A stretch of 64,000 bases of DNA. Origin: Myxococcales bacterium (GTDB lineage: Bacteria; Myxococcota_A; Polyangia; Polyangiales; Polyangiaceae). The notes beneath the pieces were generated by a model. That model saw nothing but the letters and a program-made list of their open reading frames with translations, made no database searches and was not told where the DNA came from. Of the stretch, positions 55,600 to 64,000 are shown piece after piece. Location of the stretch: positions 1-64,000 of the forward strand of contig JANXLV010000368.1 of the NCBI GenBank assembly GCA_025355005.1, given 5' to 3'. The stretch's first letter is position 1. Each line of letters opens with the position of its first letter. Made by a program: the position numbers and the translations under genes.

Positions 55600-56754
55600 A
55601 TGCTGAGCTGGCTCTTGCCCGCCCTCGTCCCGAGCCTCCTCTTGCTCGGCGTCGTCTACGCGAGCGATCGTCGGCGAGAGCCCTGGTACGTGGTGGTGCC
55701 CACCTTCGTTCTGGGCGGCATCACGGGCTACGGCGCGATCTACCTGCAGCAGCGCGCGCAGGCCTGGACGGGCCTGGACCTGCGCTCTGACGTCGCGGGC
55801 AACGCAGGCGCGCTGCTCTTCATCTTTGCGTTCGTCGCGCCCGTGCGCGAGCTCGCGAAGGTCATGGCAACGTGGCCCGCCTTCCGCTCGCGTCATTTCG
55901 ATGAGCCGCTGGACGGTGTGGTGTACGCGGCGGCGTCGTCGCTGGGCGCATCATGCGTGCAGAGTGCACACATGTTTCAGAACCATCCGTTCGGCCTCGT
56001 GTGGGGGCTGCGCGCGGTGCTCTCGCTCGTCGCGAACGTATTCTTCGCCTGCGCGTGGGGCTATGCGCTCGGGCGCGTGAAGCAGAAGAAGTCCGTAGGC
56101 TCGCTCTTCGTGCTCGCGTGGATCGTGGCCACCTTCTCGCACGGCCTCTACATCCACCTGGTGCTCGGCCGTGGCGCTGCCGCGATGGTGGGCGTGGTGC
56201 CGCTGCTGCTCGCCATGGCGCTGCTCACGTTCTTCGGCTACCGCGATCTGAAGGCGCGCGGCGACTCGCGCGAGGGTCGCCAGTCAGGCTTGCTCGAGCG
56301 CGTGAGCATGCAGTATCTCTCCGCGCCGCCCAGCCTCCGCTCCGTGCAGGAGGCAATGCGCAAGGACGGGCAGCCGCTCACGCTGCGCTGGGTCGCGTTC
56401 GGGACGCTCGTCACGCTGGGCGCCATGTTCACTGGCATCGCGCTCGCTGTCCTCTTCGGCCACTACGCGGAGGTCGACTTCTCGCGCGTGGACGAGTCGG
56501 ACGTCACCACCACCGGTCCCGTGGCGTTGCTGGGCTCCGGCCTTCTTGCGGCCTTCCCGCTGAGCGGCTACCTCATCGCCAAGGCCTCCAGCTTGCACAC
56601 GTTGCTCGAGCCGGCGCTCGCCACCGCCGTCGCGCTCGTCCTCACGATGGTGGCGCTCGGTGCGGCGGCCCCGGTCGCGCTGGTCTTCGCGCTCGCCTTC
56701 TCACCCATCGCGCTCAGCCTCGCTGTCGCAGGCGCATGGGTCGGAAGACCGTGA
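55600..56754 (+). CDS. PrsW-family membrane protein with degenerate protease motifs
   Basis: 384 residues with about eight membrane helices. The PrsW scaffold is clear (REPWY near 26, FDEPLDGVVYAAASS at 100), but motif 1 is VRELAK (Arg83 in place of the first Glu of EExxK), motif 2 has Gln121 where Glu is expected, and motif 3 is SHGLYIH without the following Asp. It may be a catalytically dead relative. Fourth gene of the yacG operon, 15 bases after the DUF1704 gene. A TGYANNNTRCA motif lies at 55958. Confidence 0.7.
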   Translation: MLSWLLPALVPSLLLLGVVYASDRRREPWYVVVPTFVLGGITGYGAIYLQQRAQAWTGLDLRSDVAGNAGALLFIFAFVAPVRELAKVMATWPAFRSRHFDEPLDGVVYAAASSLGASCVQSAHMFQNHPFGLVWGLRAVLSLVANVFFACAWGYALGRVKQKKSVGSLFVLAWIVATFSHGLYIHLVLGRGAAAMVGVVPLLLAMALLTFFGYRDLKARGDSREGRQSGLLERVSMQYLSAPPSLRSVQEAMRKDGQPLTLRWVAFGTLVTLGAMFTGIALAVLFGHYAEVDFSRVDESDVTTTGPVALLGSGLLAAFPLSGYLIAKASSLHTLLEPALATAVALVLTMVALGAAAPVALVFALAFSPIALSLAVAGAWVGRP

Positions 56755-56764
56755 CGCAGTTGAA

Positions 56765-57247
56765 TCAACGGAGCACGTAGTGAGCGCGCTCGGTCAGCGG
56801 CGCGGTGGTCCGGGTCAGGTCCGCCGGATCGATCACGTGCTCGTGCAGCGCTGGCTCGCACTCGTCACCGGCCCAGCAGGCGAACAGCTCCACCGGACCG
56901 TCGGTGCGCGCGCTCTCCACCATTGCCCGGAGCCAGGCCCGCGACCGCTGTTCGGCAAGAAACTCCAGTTGCTCGTTCTCGTTCATCGCGGGCAGCAGCT
57001 CCATCGCGAGCTCGGTCGTCTCCACGCCGTCGAAGTCCAGCCCGTTCGACTCGAACCCGCACCCGCACCCCTTGTGCGACCCCACGTACGCGACATGCGG
57101 CGACGCGAATCGCTTGCGGACCACCGCCTCCGCGGGCACGTGATCGACGCAGGCGTAGCCCAGCACCTCATCCGGCGTTGCACCGGGGGCGCACCGAGGC
57201 AGGGGGGGCAGGGGATGCGTCGTCCCCATCCAGAGCATCAGGCACAT
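56765..57247 (-). CDS. Uncharacterised protein, 160 residues
   Basis: Convergent with the PrsW-like gene. Contains two CxC-type Cys (GCGCGFE) near 60, a DFDGVETTELAMELL helix and an acidic second half (CWAGDECEPALHEH). No family recognised, but length and codon use favour a real gene. Start could be a few residues later. Confidence 0.55.
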   Translation of the reverse strand: MCLMLWMGTTHPLPPLPRCAPGATPDEVLGYACVDHVPAEAVVRKRFASPHVAYVGSHKGCGCGFESNGLDFDGVETTELAMELLPAMNENEQLEFLAEQRSRAWLRAMVESARTDGPVELFACWAGDECEPALHEHVIDPADLTRTTAPLTERAHYVLR

Positions 57248-57373
57248 GAGCCAAGTGTAGCAAGATCACCTGGTTTCTCTCGCGCCGACGAATCGCTTTG
57301 ACATCGTCGGAATTCGCTCTAATGTGCGCGTCCCCGCCCCCGACCTGAGGGCGGACCTTCCTGAGGAATCATC

Positions 57374-57637
57374 GTGGCCAATCACCCGTCTGCTGAGAAG
57401 CGCAACCGTCAACGCGTCACGCGAACCACCCGCAACCGCGCCGTGGCAAGCACCGTCCGCACCATCGTCAAGTCGGTGCGCACCGCGATTGCCGGCAAGG
57501 ACAAGGCTGCCGCGAAGGCCGCTCTCCAGCGTGCGATCAGCGCGCTCGACACCGGCGCACAGAAGGGCGTCGTCCACACGAAGGCTGCCTCGCGAACGAT
57601 CTCTCGCCTCTCGGCGCAGGTCCACGCGCTCGGCTGA
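57374..57637 (+). CDS. rpsT: 30S ribosomal protein S20 (bS20)
   Basis: 87 residues from a GTG start; MANHPSAEKRNRQ and the alternating Lys/Arg/Ala helical pattern through IVKSVRTAI and VHTKAASRTISRLS are the family pattern. Binds 16S 5' domain early in assembly. Alone here, divergent from the 56765 gene. Confidence 0.96.
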   Translation: MANHPSAEKRNRQRVTRTTRNRAVASTVRTIVKSVRTAIAGKDKAAAKAALQRAISALDTGAQKGVVHTKAASRTISRLSAQVHALG

Positions 57638-57787
57638 GCTCGGAGCTGAGGTCGGCTGAGCTCGGAGAGCGGCAAGTAGCTAGCTCGGCAACGCGTGCCT
57701 CCGGAAGGAAGCGCGCGTTCTGCATTTTGCGTTCTGCATTTTTCCATCGCGGAGATCGCACCGCGGCGCAAGAATGGCTAACCAAGC

Positions 57788-58945
57788 ATGTCGATGCGCG
57801 CACCTCCCATCATGCTCCGCTCCTTCTCGGTGCGAAGGCCGGAGTACGACCTGGAGCAGGCGCGGTCCCTCGCGTGGCTCGCACGCACGCACGCGCTGTC
57901 CGAGGCCACGCGCGTCGGGCTCGACCGGGCCGCGCGCATCGCATTCGAGGAGCGGCTCGCCTCCGTGATCGGGCGTGTGGCCTGCGGCCCGTCGGCCATC
58001 GCGCGCCGCGGCAGCGTGCTCGCGGAGATCTGCGCCGAGAGCACCGACGCCATGAAGATCTACGACGTGTCGACCAGCCCTGGCGGCGCTGGCACGGGCG
58101 CGCGGACCGCCGTCTTCCGTGACGTGGTCCGGCAGTACTTCCGGGACACGTATGATGGGGTGCGGGAAGCCCCTTCCGAGATCATCCACGTCACGTGCAC
58201 TGGCTACGCGGCGCCGAGCGGTGCGCAGGAGCTAGTTGCGGCGCGCGGCTGGGGTGAGCACACGAAGGTCACGCACGCATACCACATGGGCTGTTACGCG
58301 GCGTTTCCAGCGCTACGCATCGCGCACGGCTCCCTCTTGCGCCAGCCGTCCACCTCGGGCCGCGTCGATATCGTGCACACTGAGCTGTGCTCGCTCCACC
58401 TGGATCCCAGCGTCCATTCGCTGGAGCAGCTGGTCGTACAGAGCCTCTTCGCGGACGGACTCTGCCGCTACTCCGTGGAGAGCGGCGGCGACTCGAGCGG
58501 CCTCGCGCTTCTTGCACTCGACGAGCACATCATCCACGACTCCGCGGAGAGCATGAGCTGGGTGGAGTCCGACCACGGCATGACGATGACCCTCGCCCGC
58601 GACGTCCCCGCACGCATTCGCGGCGCTCTCTCGGCCTTCGTCCGCAACCTGTTCTCCGCCGCAGGTGTCGATGCCGACCGTGAGCTCGCGCGCGCGGCTT
58701 TTGCGGTCCACCCTGGCGGCCCGAAGATCATCGACGCGGTGCGCGACGTCTTCTCGCTGCAAGAGTCGCAGCTCACGGAGAGCCGCGCGGTGCTGCGCGA
58801 GCACGGCAACATGTCGTCCGCCACGCTGCCGCACATCTGGAGCCGCATGCATGACAGCGCCGCGCGCGAGCCTGGCACGTTCATCGTGAGCCTCGCGTTT
58901 GGTCCCGGCCTCACGCTCTCTGGCGGCCTCATGCGGAAGGTCTGA
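57788..58945 (+). CDS. Type III polyketide synthase (chalcone/stilbene synthase-like)
   Basis: 385 residues. Catalytic triad can be placed as Cys169 (AYHMGCYAAFPALR), His308 (FAVHPGGPKIID) and Asn341 (HGNMSSATLPHIW), matching the Cys164-His303-Asn336 of plant chalcone synthase. The late FGPGLTLSGGLM is usual. These enzymes condense malonyl-CoA onto an acyl-CoA starter. No tailoring or acyl-CoA gene lies beside it; the 58949 gene is convergent, ending 3 bases away. Product unknown. Confidence 0.9.
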   Translation: MSMRAPPIMLRSFSVRRPEYDLEQARSLAWLARTHALSEATRVGLDRAARIAFEERLASVIGRVACGPSAIARRGSVLAEICAESTDAMKIYDVSTSPGGAGTGARTAVFRDVVRQYFRDTYDGVREAPSEIIHVTCTGYAAPSGAQELVAARGWGEHTKVTHAYHMGCYAAFPALRIAHGSLLRQPSTSGRVDIVHTELCSLHLDPSVHSLEQLVVQSLFADGLCRYSVESGGDSSGLALLALDEHIIHDSAESMSWVESDHGMTMTLARDVPARIRGALSAFVRNLFSAAGVDADRELARAAFAVHPGGPKIIDAVRDVFSLQESQLTESRAVLREHGNMSSATLPHIWSRMHDSAAREPGTFIVSLAFGPGLTLSGGLMRKV

Positions 58946-58948
58946 GCC

Positions 58949-60010
58949 TCAGAAATGAAAGCCGAGCGGCGGGCGCGATAGCTGCACGTCCCCGAGCGAG
59001 CCGTGCGGGCCCGCGTACTGCGTCTTGTTGGCGCTGTTGTCGTTGACGATGACAGCAGTCGCGGTGATGCCACCGGCGACGATCACCACACCCGCGATCG
59101 TGTACCAGACCCACGTGGGCACGATCACCTTCGTCTCGGCGCGGTCGAGCGCGACAGGGATCTCTCGCGTCTCGTTGTCCACGATGACGACGTCGCCCTG
59201 GTAGGGGCGCATGCCCGGCGCGCTCACCCGGAGCACGTGGGAGCCACTCGGGAACTTGCCGGAGTAGACGCCCTGACCGACGACGGCTCCGTCGATGGAG
59301 ATCGCGTCGCCCTTGCCCGCCTTCACCAGCACGCGCCCTTCGTGCACCGTGCGCGTGAGCTTCACGAGCACCGTCACGGCCTCGCCGCCGGCGTTCATCT
59401 GCTGCTCGAAATCGTCGAAGAGCGTCTTCTTCACGCGGAGCTTGTGCGGCCCAAGATCCACCAGCGTCCCCGCGGTCATCGGGCTCTTTCCGATGAGCTC
59501 GTCATCCAGGTAGACCTCCGCGTCGAGCTCCGACACGTCCACCTTCACGGAGGTGACGCCTGGCTTGATGGCGGCGAGCAGCGCCTCGGCCCCGTCGCGT
59601 TCGGCCGGAGCGAGCTTGTCGCCGCGCTCCTTGATGTATTGCTCGACCAGCGGCACGACCTTGGCGTACTTGCGCTGCTCCTTCTGGCACGCGGCCATGT
59701 TCCACAGCAGCCGAGCGTCCTTGGACCTGTCGTACGCGGACTGGAACTTCAGGTACGCACGCCCGTAGTCCTTGTCGGTGAAGTAGACCTTGGCCGCTTC
59801 GTAGTCGGCCTTCGCATCGCCCGTCAGCGCGTCGGTGAGCGCAGGCTCAGCGGGGGCGACTGGCGGCGGCGGCACTGCAGGCTTGGCCGGCGGAGCTGCG
59901 GGTTTCGGTGGCGCAGCGTGCGCGGTGGACGCGGTGGACGCGGTCGTACCAACCGACATCGCCGAGAGCACCAGCACGAGCACACATGATCGGGTCTGAC
60001 GAAGGCGCAT
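58949..60010 (-). CDS. PEGA/TPR-domain exported protein
   Basis: 353 residues from ATG 60010, which overlaps the kinase stop by one base (TAATG). Signal peptide ending AHA near 32, Pro-rich linker, a TPR-like region (YEAAKVYFTDKDYGRAYLKF), two PEGA-type beta domains (SVKVDVSELDAEVYLDDELIGKSP; VLVKAGKGDAISIDGAVVGQG) and a C-terminal membrane helix around 300-325. Typical partner of myxobacterial kinases; envelope scaffold. Confidence 0.85.
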   Translation of the reverse strand: MRLRQTRSCVLVLVLSAMSVGTTASTASTAHAAPPKPAAPPAKPAVPPPPVAPAEPALTDALTGDAKADYEAAKVYFTDKDYGRAYLKFQSAYDRSKDARLLWNMAACQKEQRKYAKVVPLVEQYIKERGDKLAPAERDGAEALLAAIKPGVTSVKVDVSELDAEVYLDDELIGKSPMTAGTLVDLGPHKLRVKKTLFDDFEQQMNAGGEAVTVLVKLTRTVHEGRVLVKAGKGDAISIDGAVVGQGVYSGKFPSGSHVLRVSAPGMRPYQGDVVIVDNETREIPVALDRAETKVIVPTWVWYTIAGVVIVAGGITATAVIVNDNSANKTQYAGPHGSLGDVQLSRPPLGFHF

Positions 60011-61521
60011 TAGAACGGTTTCATGATTAGAGGATTTCCCGCCGCGGATGAAGAGGGTACGGGCGGTGGCGCCGCAGTGGTCGTGCCCATCTGGCTGCCT
60101 GCGCCCGTCGGCGGTGTGCGTGGGCGCGCGCTGGGCAGGACGGAGGGCACGCCGGTGACGACACGCATCGAGGGTTCTGCTGGCACCGCCGTAACGGACG
60201 TGGAGGGCGGAGCTATCGGCGTGGTCGCGGCCGATGCGACGCTCGGTGCCGTGCCGTTCAGCGGAATGGAGCCAGTCATGCCGTGCGCGGGCTCCGCGAT
60301 CACTGGCTTGAGCGCCAGGACACCCACGTAGCTGAGCCCGACGAGAGCCAGCATCACGGCGCCGCCCAGCGTTGCCGTCTTGGCGAGCGAACGTGGTTGC
60401 ACCGAAACGGCCACCGAGTCCGTCGAGCCCTTCGACGTCGTCGACACCGGCGCCGCAAGCGGTGGCGCCGGCTCGCTCTTCAGGGGGCCGTCGTCGGGCA
60501 ACGTGACCGCCGATGTTGCACCTTGGGAGTCCACGATCGTGTCGACGGCGATCTGATGACGCGCTTCGTGATCGCCCGCGGCGGACGCTGCAGGCACGGG
60601 CACGCTCTGGGCGCGGAGCCGTCCCGAGGCGGCCACCAGTTTGTTCACGCGTGCGACCAGAGGCAGCGCGTGTGCCGGCGCGAACGGCGCGAGCGCCGTG
60701 GCAAGGTCCGCCACAGTCGGGATTCGCTCGTCCATCCTGCGCAGGCACATGCTCACCACGTGGCAGAGCTGGTCGGGCGCGTCGGGGCGTAGCTCCTTGA
60801 GCGGAGTCGGCGTGTTCTCCAGGATCTGCGCGACGACCTCCGGCATGGTGCCGGCCTCGTACGGGCGCTTCCCTGTGAGGAGCTCGTAGATGATCACGCC
60901 CAGGGCCCAGATGTCCGTGCGGGTGTCGACCTTCTTCGCGCTCGTGAGCTGTTCCGGGGACATGTAGTACGCGGTGCCCATGAGCGCGCTCGTCCTGGTG
61001 ATGGCGTCCGTCTCCGGCTCCAGGATCTTGGAGATCCCGAAGTCGAGCACCTTCAAGATCGGCTGGTCCTCGTTCGGGCGCATCGCGAGGAAAAGGTTCG
61101 CGGGCTTGAGGTCGCGGTGGACGATGTTCGCCGCGTGCGCCTCGCCGACCGCCTCGCACGTCTGCAGCAGGTAGTCGACGGTCTCTTCGATCGGCAATGG
61201 ACCGCGGCGGGACAGAGTGCGCTCGAGGTCCTCGCCCTCCAGGTACTCCATCACGATGTACGGCAGACCGCCGGGCAGGTCACCCACGTCGATGACGCGC
61301 GCGACGTGCTCCCCATGAACGCGCGCGGCCGCACGTGCCTCGCGCTTGAAGCGTTCGATGAGCGCGGGGTTCGCCATGGCCTCGGGCCGCAGCAGTTTCA
61401 CTGCGATCTGCTGATGCAGCTGCAGGTGCGTGGCTGCCACGACGACCCCCATCCCGCCCTCGCCGAGCAGGCGATCGACGCGGTATTTGTCCGCGAGTAC
61501 GGTGCCGGGGGCTATGTGCAC
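60010..61521 (-). CDS. Ser/Thr protein kinase with membrane helix and Ala/Pro-rich outer tail
   Basis: 503 residues. Complete kinase: GEGGMG (20-25), Lys42, HRD 135-137, DFG 160-162, MSPEQ activation loop. A flexible linker, a membrane helix near 385-405, and an extracytoplasmic Ala/Thr/Pro-rich tail without a sensor fold. Coupled to the PEGA/TPR protein and preceded (19 bases) by a propeller lipoprotein, so the operon may sense envelope state. Confidence 0.9.
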   Translation of the reverse strand: MHIAPGTVLADKYRVDRLLGEGGMGVVVAATHLQLHQQIAVKLLRPEAMANPALIERFKREARAAARVHGEHVARVIDVGDLPGGLPYIVMEYLEGEDLERTLSRRGPLPIEETVDYLLQTCEAVGEAHAANIVHRDLKPANLFLAMRPNEDQPILKVLDFGISKILEPETDAITRTSALMGTAYYMSPEQLTSAKKVDTRTDIWALGVIIYELLTGKRPYEAGTMPEVVAQILENTPTPLKELRPDAPDQLCHVVSMCLRRMDERIPTVADLATALAPFAPAHALPLVARVNKLVAASGRLRAQSVPVPAASAAGDHEARHQIAVDTIVDSQGATSAVTLPDDGPLKSEPAPPLAAPVSTTSKGSTDSVAVSVQPRSLAKTATLGGAVMLALVGLSYVGVLALKPVIAEPAHGMTGSIPLNGTAPSVASAATTPIAPPSTSVTAVPAEPSMRVVTGVPSVLPSARPRTPPTGAGSQMGTTTAAPPPVPSSSAAGNPLIMKPF

Positions 61522-61540
61522 GGTGCCATCCTGAAGCGTA

Positions 61541-63700
61541 TCATGGGTGAATGAACGCGGACCGTGTCACACCGCCCGGTGTCTTCGCGTCGCCGGCGAA
61601 CGCTCGGTAGACGACCTTGTGCACGTCGTCGACGGCGACGCCGTAGGAGCCGACCCGCGCAGTCGCATCCATCTTCGCGGGCGCGACCGTCGGAGCGAGC
61701 GCGTTCCACGACCAGAGGTCCCCAGCATTATCTGTAAAATACACGTAACCGGCCGCGTCCCTCGCCAGGTTGTGCATGTACGAGGTCTGGTCGTTGGGAC
61801 CGATGGTCGGCCCGTTCGAGGACAACGTGAGCTTCATCGACGACGGGTCGATCCACGCGAGCTTCACCAAGCCGCCGGTGCTCACGGTGAGCGCGGACGT
61901 GACCAAGCTGTTGACGGGGCTCTGCACCGCTGCGATCGCGTAGGCGCGCACCATGTTGTCGTACGTGAAGTTCGCGCTTGCGATCTTGCCCACCGCAAGA
62001 TGGCCACCCATGTTGGCCGGAGCGTTGAATGCGCCATAGGCTTCCATTCCGAGCGGACTGATTGCGTAGGCGCCGGCCACCGTCGGGGTGATGTCGCTCT
62101 GCTGATCGCTGACCGGCGTGCCCGGGAACGCCATGAAGGGGAAGTTGTCGGCAAGCCGGTTCGGAGCGGGGAAGCACGTTCCCGTCATGCCCGTGCCCAT
62201 GCAGTGGGTGACGGGGTTCATGATGGTGTCGACCTTCGCGATGATGCCGGTGGTCACGCTGCTGAGATTGGCATTGAACGTGAGGTGAGGCGGGGCGCCA
62301 GCGGCGAACGTCCAGGACATGGCGTCGCTGGTGCCGTACGTGGTGTACACGTACTCGTCGTCGGTCGCGATGAAGGCGAGCGTGGACGCTCCGATGCCCG
62401 GCGGAGTTACCGGGCCCTCGCCCGGCAGCGATTCGTTCGTGGTCACGTCGAGCGCGACGAAATAGAGGCTCTGGTCCGTGGTTGCGACCAGCACGCTGAG
62501 CCCGTCCGATGTGACAGCAACGGCAGCCGCTTTCGCGCCCTTACCAGCTGCGGTCCACCACGCTGGCGGCGGCACGTTGCCGGCCTCCGCGTCGTTGATG
62601 GTGCCCGCGTCGGTTCCGCCATCGCCAGCTGTTCCGAGGCAGTTCGCGCCGGCGCCAGCGATCGGCAGGAGCGGCGTCTTCTGCGGACACCCGGCCCGAT
62701 GCGCGAGGACCATCTTGACCACCGCAGCACGTTCACAGACTCCCTTCGGGAGATGAACCAAACCGGCTGCCTCGTCGGGCCGGAAGCCGTGCGCGTCGTC
62801 GCGAGACATCGGAATGACGTAGGTCGCGCTGTCCACGGGGAAGCCGGTCTGCTCGTCCGCGCTCGCCGCGTCGAGCAGCATCGCCACGTTCAGATCCGCC
62901 GCGGCGCCGACGAGCTTCACCTTGCACTCGCCGTTGTTGCGTTGGAGGTCCTGCGTGGTGGTCGTTGCGCTCGCCGCGAAGCATGTGCCCACGTCGAAGC
63001 AAGGCTCCGGGTTCGCGAAGCCTTCGGCGGTGATTCCGTTCTCGAACAGATCCTTCTCCACGTAGTCGGGGAGCGTCGCGCTGTCGATCGTCGGGTCGAC
63101 GCACTCGCCGTCGACGTTGGTCAAGTTCATCCGCGAGCATCGCGAGGAGATCTTCTCGATGATGTCCGTCGCGGCGCCGGTACCCGTGGTCGTGTCCGAC
63201 AGGTGAATCGTCCCCATGCGCGCCGGTGCGGCTAGATCTGGCAGTGACTGGAAGCTCTGGGCGGGAATCGTGCCCGTCACGCCGTCCTCGTATGCAAGGT
63301 ACGCGAGCGGCAGGCGCAGGAGCGCAGTGCGGCCGTGGGGCACCGTCGAGATGACGTCGCGTACGATGCGCGCCTCGCCACGCAAGAACGCGACGGCGCG
63401 CACCTGGACCGCGGGCGAGCCGGTGGTCGCTTCGAGCACGGCGATCGTCGCCGGGAGCTTCACGACGCGCCCCAGTCCCTGCTGCTCCCGTTTGATGTCG
63501 ATCGAGAAGAGCTGCGAGTACTTGATCTGGTTGTCGACGCTGACGGCGATACCGATGCCATCCACGTTCTGGGGCACTGCGACATCCGTCTCCAGCGCCA
63601 GCACCAGCGAGCCCTGGTTCTTCGTGGAACCACAGGCGATGGACAGCGCTGCCGCCGAAGAGAGCGCGATCGCGAGCCTCCGTAGCTTTCGCATGGTCAT
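61541..63700 (-). CDS. Large lipoprotein with C-terminal propeller-like domain
   Basis: 719 residues from ATG 63700, overlapping the upstream gene stop by one base (TGATG). Lipobox SIAC near 22; the middle has Cys-paired segments (CSRMNLTNVDGECVD, CFDVGTCFA) and the C-terminal 200 residues have propeller-style repeats (GYVYFTDNAGDLWSW, VDDVHKVVYRAFAGD). The end resembles the truncated upstream protein, so the two are tandem paralogues. A TGYANNNTRCA motif is at 61733. Confidence 0.78.
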   Translation of the reverse strand: MTMRKLRRLAIALSSAAALSIACGSTKNQGSLVLALETDVAVPQNVDGIGIAVSVDNQIKYSQLFSIDIKREQQGLGRVVKLPATIAVLEATTGSPAVQVRAVAFLRGEARIVRDVISTVPHGRTALLRLPLAYLAYEDGVTGTIPAQSFQSLPDLAAPARMGTIHLSDTTTGTGAATDIIEKISSRCSRMNLTNVDGECVDPTIDSATLPDYVEKDLFENGITAEGFANPEPCFDVGTCFAASATTTTQDLQRNNGECKVKLVGAAADLNVAMLLDAASADEQTGFPVDSATYVIPMSRDDAHGFRPDEAAGLVHLPKGVCERAAVVKMVLAHRAGCPQKTPLLPIAGAGANCLGTAGDGGTDAGTINDAEAGNVPPPAWWTAAGKGAKAAAVAVTSDGLSVLVATTDQSLYFVALDVTTNESLPGEGPVTPPGIGASTLAFIATDDEYVYTTYGTSDAMSWTFAAGAPPHLTFNANLSSVTTGIIAKVDTIMNPVTHCMGTGMTGTCFPAPNRLADNFPFMAFPGTPVSDQQSDITPTVAGAYAISPLGMEAYGAFNAPANMGGHLAVGKIASANFTYDNMVRAYAIAAVQSPVNSLVTSALTVSTGGLVKLAWIDPSSMKLTLSSNGPTIGPNDQTSYMHNLARDAAGYVYFTDNAGDLWSWNALAPTVAPAKMDATARVGSYGVAVDDVHKVVYRAFAGDAKTPGGVTRSAFIHP

Positions 63701-64000
63701 CACTGAACGAGGTTGTCCCGGGTTACGCCGGTGTGGCATGCGCGGTAGACGTGGGTCGAATCGACGCTGACGCCAAGCGACGTCGCGCAGACGCGGTTCA
63801 GCTTGTCGACGTTCACGAGCGTGGGCGCCGCCGCAAACGGGTCGACGTACTTGAGGTTGCCAGCAGAGTCCGTGAGGTAGACGTAGTGGCTCATGCCGCG
63901 CTCCGCCACGGCGAGGTTCCGCATGAGGAAGCCCGGGTCGGACGCGAGCCCGATCGTGCCGGCATCGAGCGGGTTTGCCGGTGCAGCGGTGTCGATGACG
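63700..64000 (-). CDS. C-terminal part of an upstream paralogous propeller protein (5' end outside window)
   Basis: The visible 100 codons enter from the right edge (VIDTAAPANPLDAGTIG...) and end VYRACHTGVTRDNLVQ. The segment SHYVYLTDSAGNLKYVD aligns with GYVYFTDNAGDLWSW of the next gene. First visible gene of the operon with the propeller lipoprotein, kinase and PEGA/TPR protein. Confidence 0.75.
   Translation of the reverse strand, partial: VIDTAAPANPLDAGTIGLASDPGFLMRNLAVAERGMSHYVYLTDSAGNLKYVDPFAAAPTLVNVDKLNRVCATSLGVSVDSTHVYRACHTGVTRDNLVQ

Overview
The window is high-GC chromosomal DNA that reads like a myxobacterium (Myxococcota, probably the Polyangiales side). The reasons are family-level: three eukaryotic-type Ser/Thr kinases plus a kinase-like pseudokinase, many Cys-anchored lipoproteins, HEAT, TPR and PEGA scaffold proteins, a MopE-like Cys motif, AceK, and housekeeping genes (rplC, rplS, rpsT, rlmE, yacG). 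Assignment is from protein families only; no rRNA is present.

Layout. 1-9917 (minus strand): a kinase-ATPase sensor running off the left edge and coupled to rlmE, a lone rplC with a strong terminator, bcp, and an operon of lipoprotein, HEAT-repeat protein and O-antigen-ligase-like protein. 10009-13698: a PH-like membrane protein facing an operon of a zinc-ribbon protein and three tandem two-domain YbjQ-like proteins. 13825-16184: rplS with its own promoter, then aceK. 16199-24803: membrane and surface proteins, a receiver protein coupled to an amidohydrolase, a large secreted beta-propeller, and lipoproteins.

24875-29929 is an accessory island of about 5 kb. It is more AT-rich than its surroundings and bounded by a 37-bp sequence in inverted orientation (33/37 identical). 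It carries an IS1-like DDE transposase that heads a compact four-gene operon (ribbon-helix-helix protein, DUF6978-like, DUF1828-like), a divergent winged-helix-like (DUF5343-like) gene, and several small genes.

29958-39465 (minus): a frameshifted lipoprotein, a MATE exporter, an S1P-lyase-like PLP enzyme behind a beta-barrel and a lipoprotein, and an operon of lipoprotein, glycosyltransferase-like protein, rRNA methyltransferase and NUDIX hydrolase. 39592-45951 (plus): a kinase-bracketed run of pseudokinase, HEAT protein, two lipoproteins and an active kinase. 46326-51495: secreted proteins, an EtfD-type membrane Fe-S oxidoreductase and a WYL regulator. 51481-57247: a membrane phosphodiesterase and the operon yacG, outer-membrane protein, MATCAP-like metallopeptidase, degenerate PrsW. 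57374-64000: rpsT, a type III polyketide synthase, and a minus-strand operon of two propeller lipoproteins, a kinase and a PEGA/TPR protein.

Two signals stand out. One is the inverted-repeat island. The other is a polar, near-palindromic 11-mer, TGYANNNTRCA, found 14 times across the window. It sits mostly inside genes, where it forces runs of codons that are otherwise avoided.
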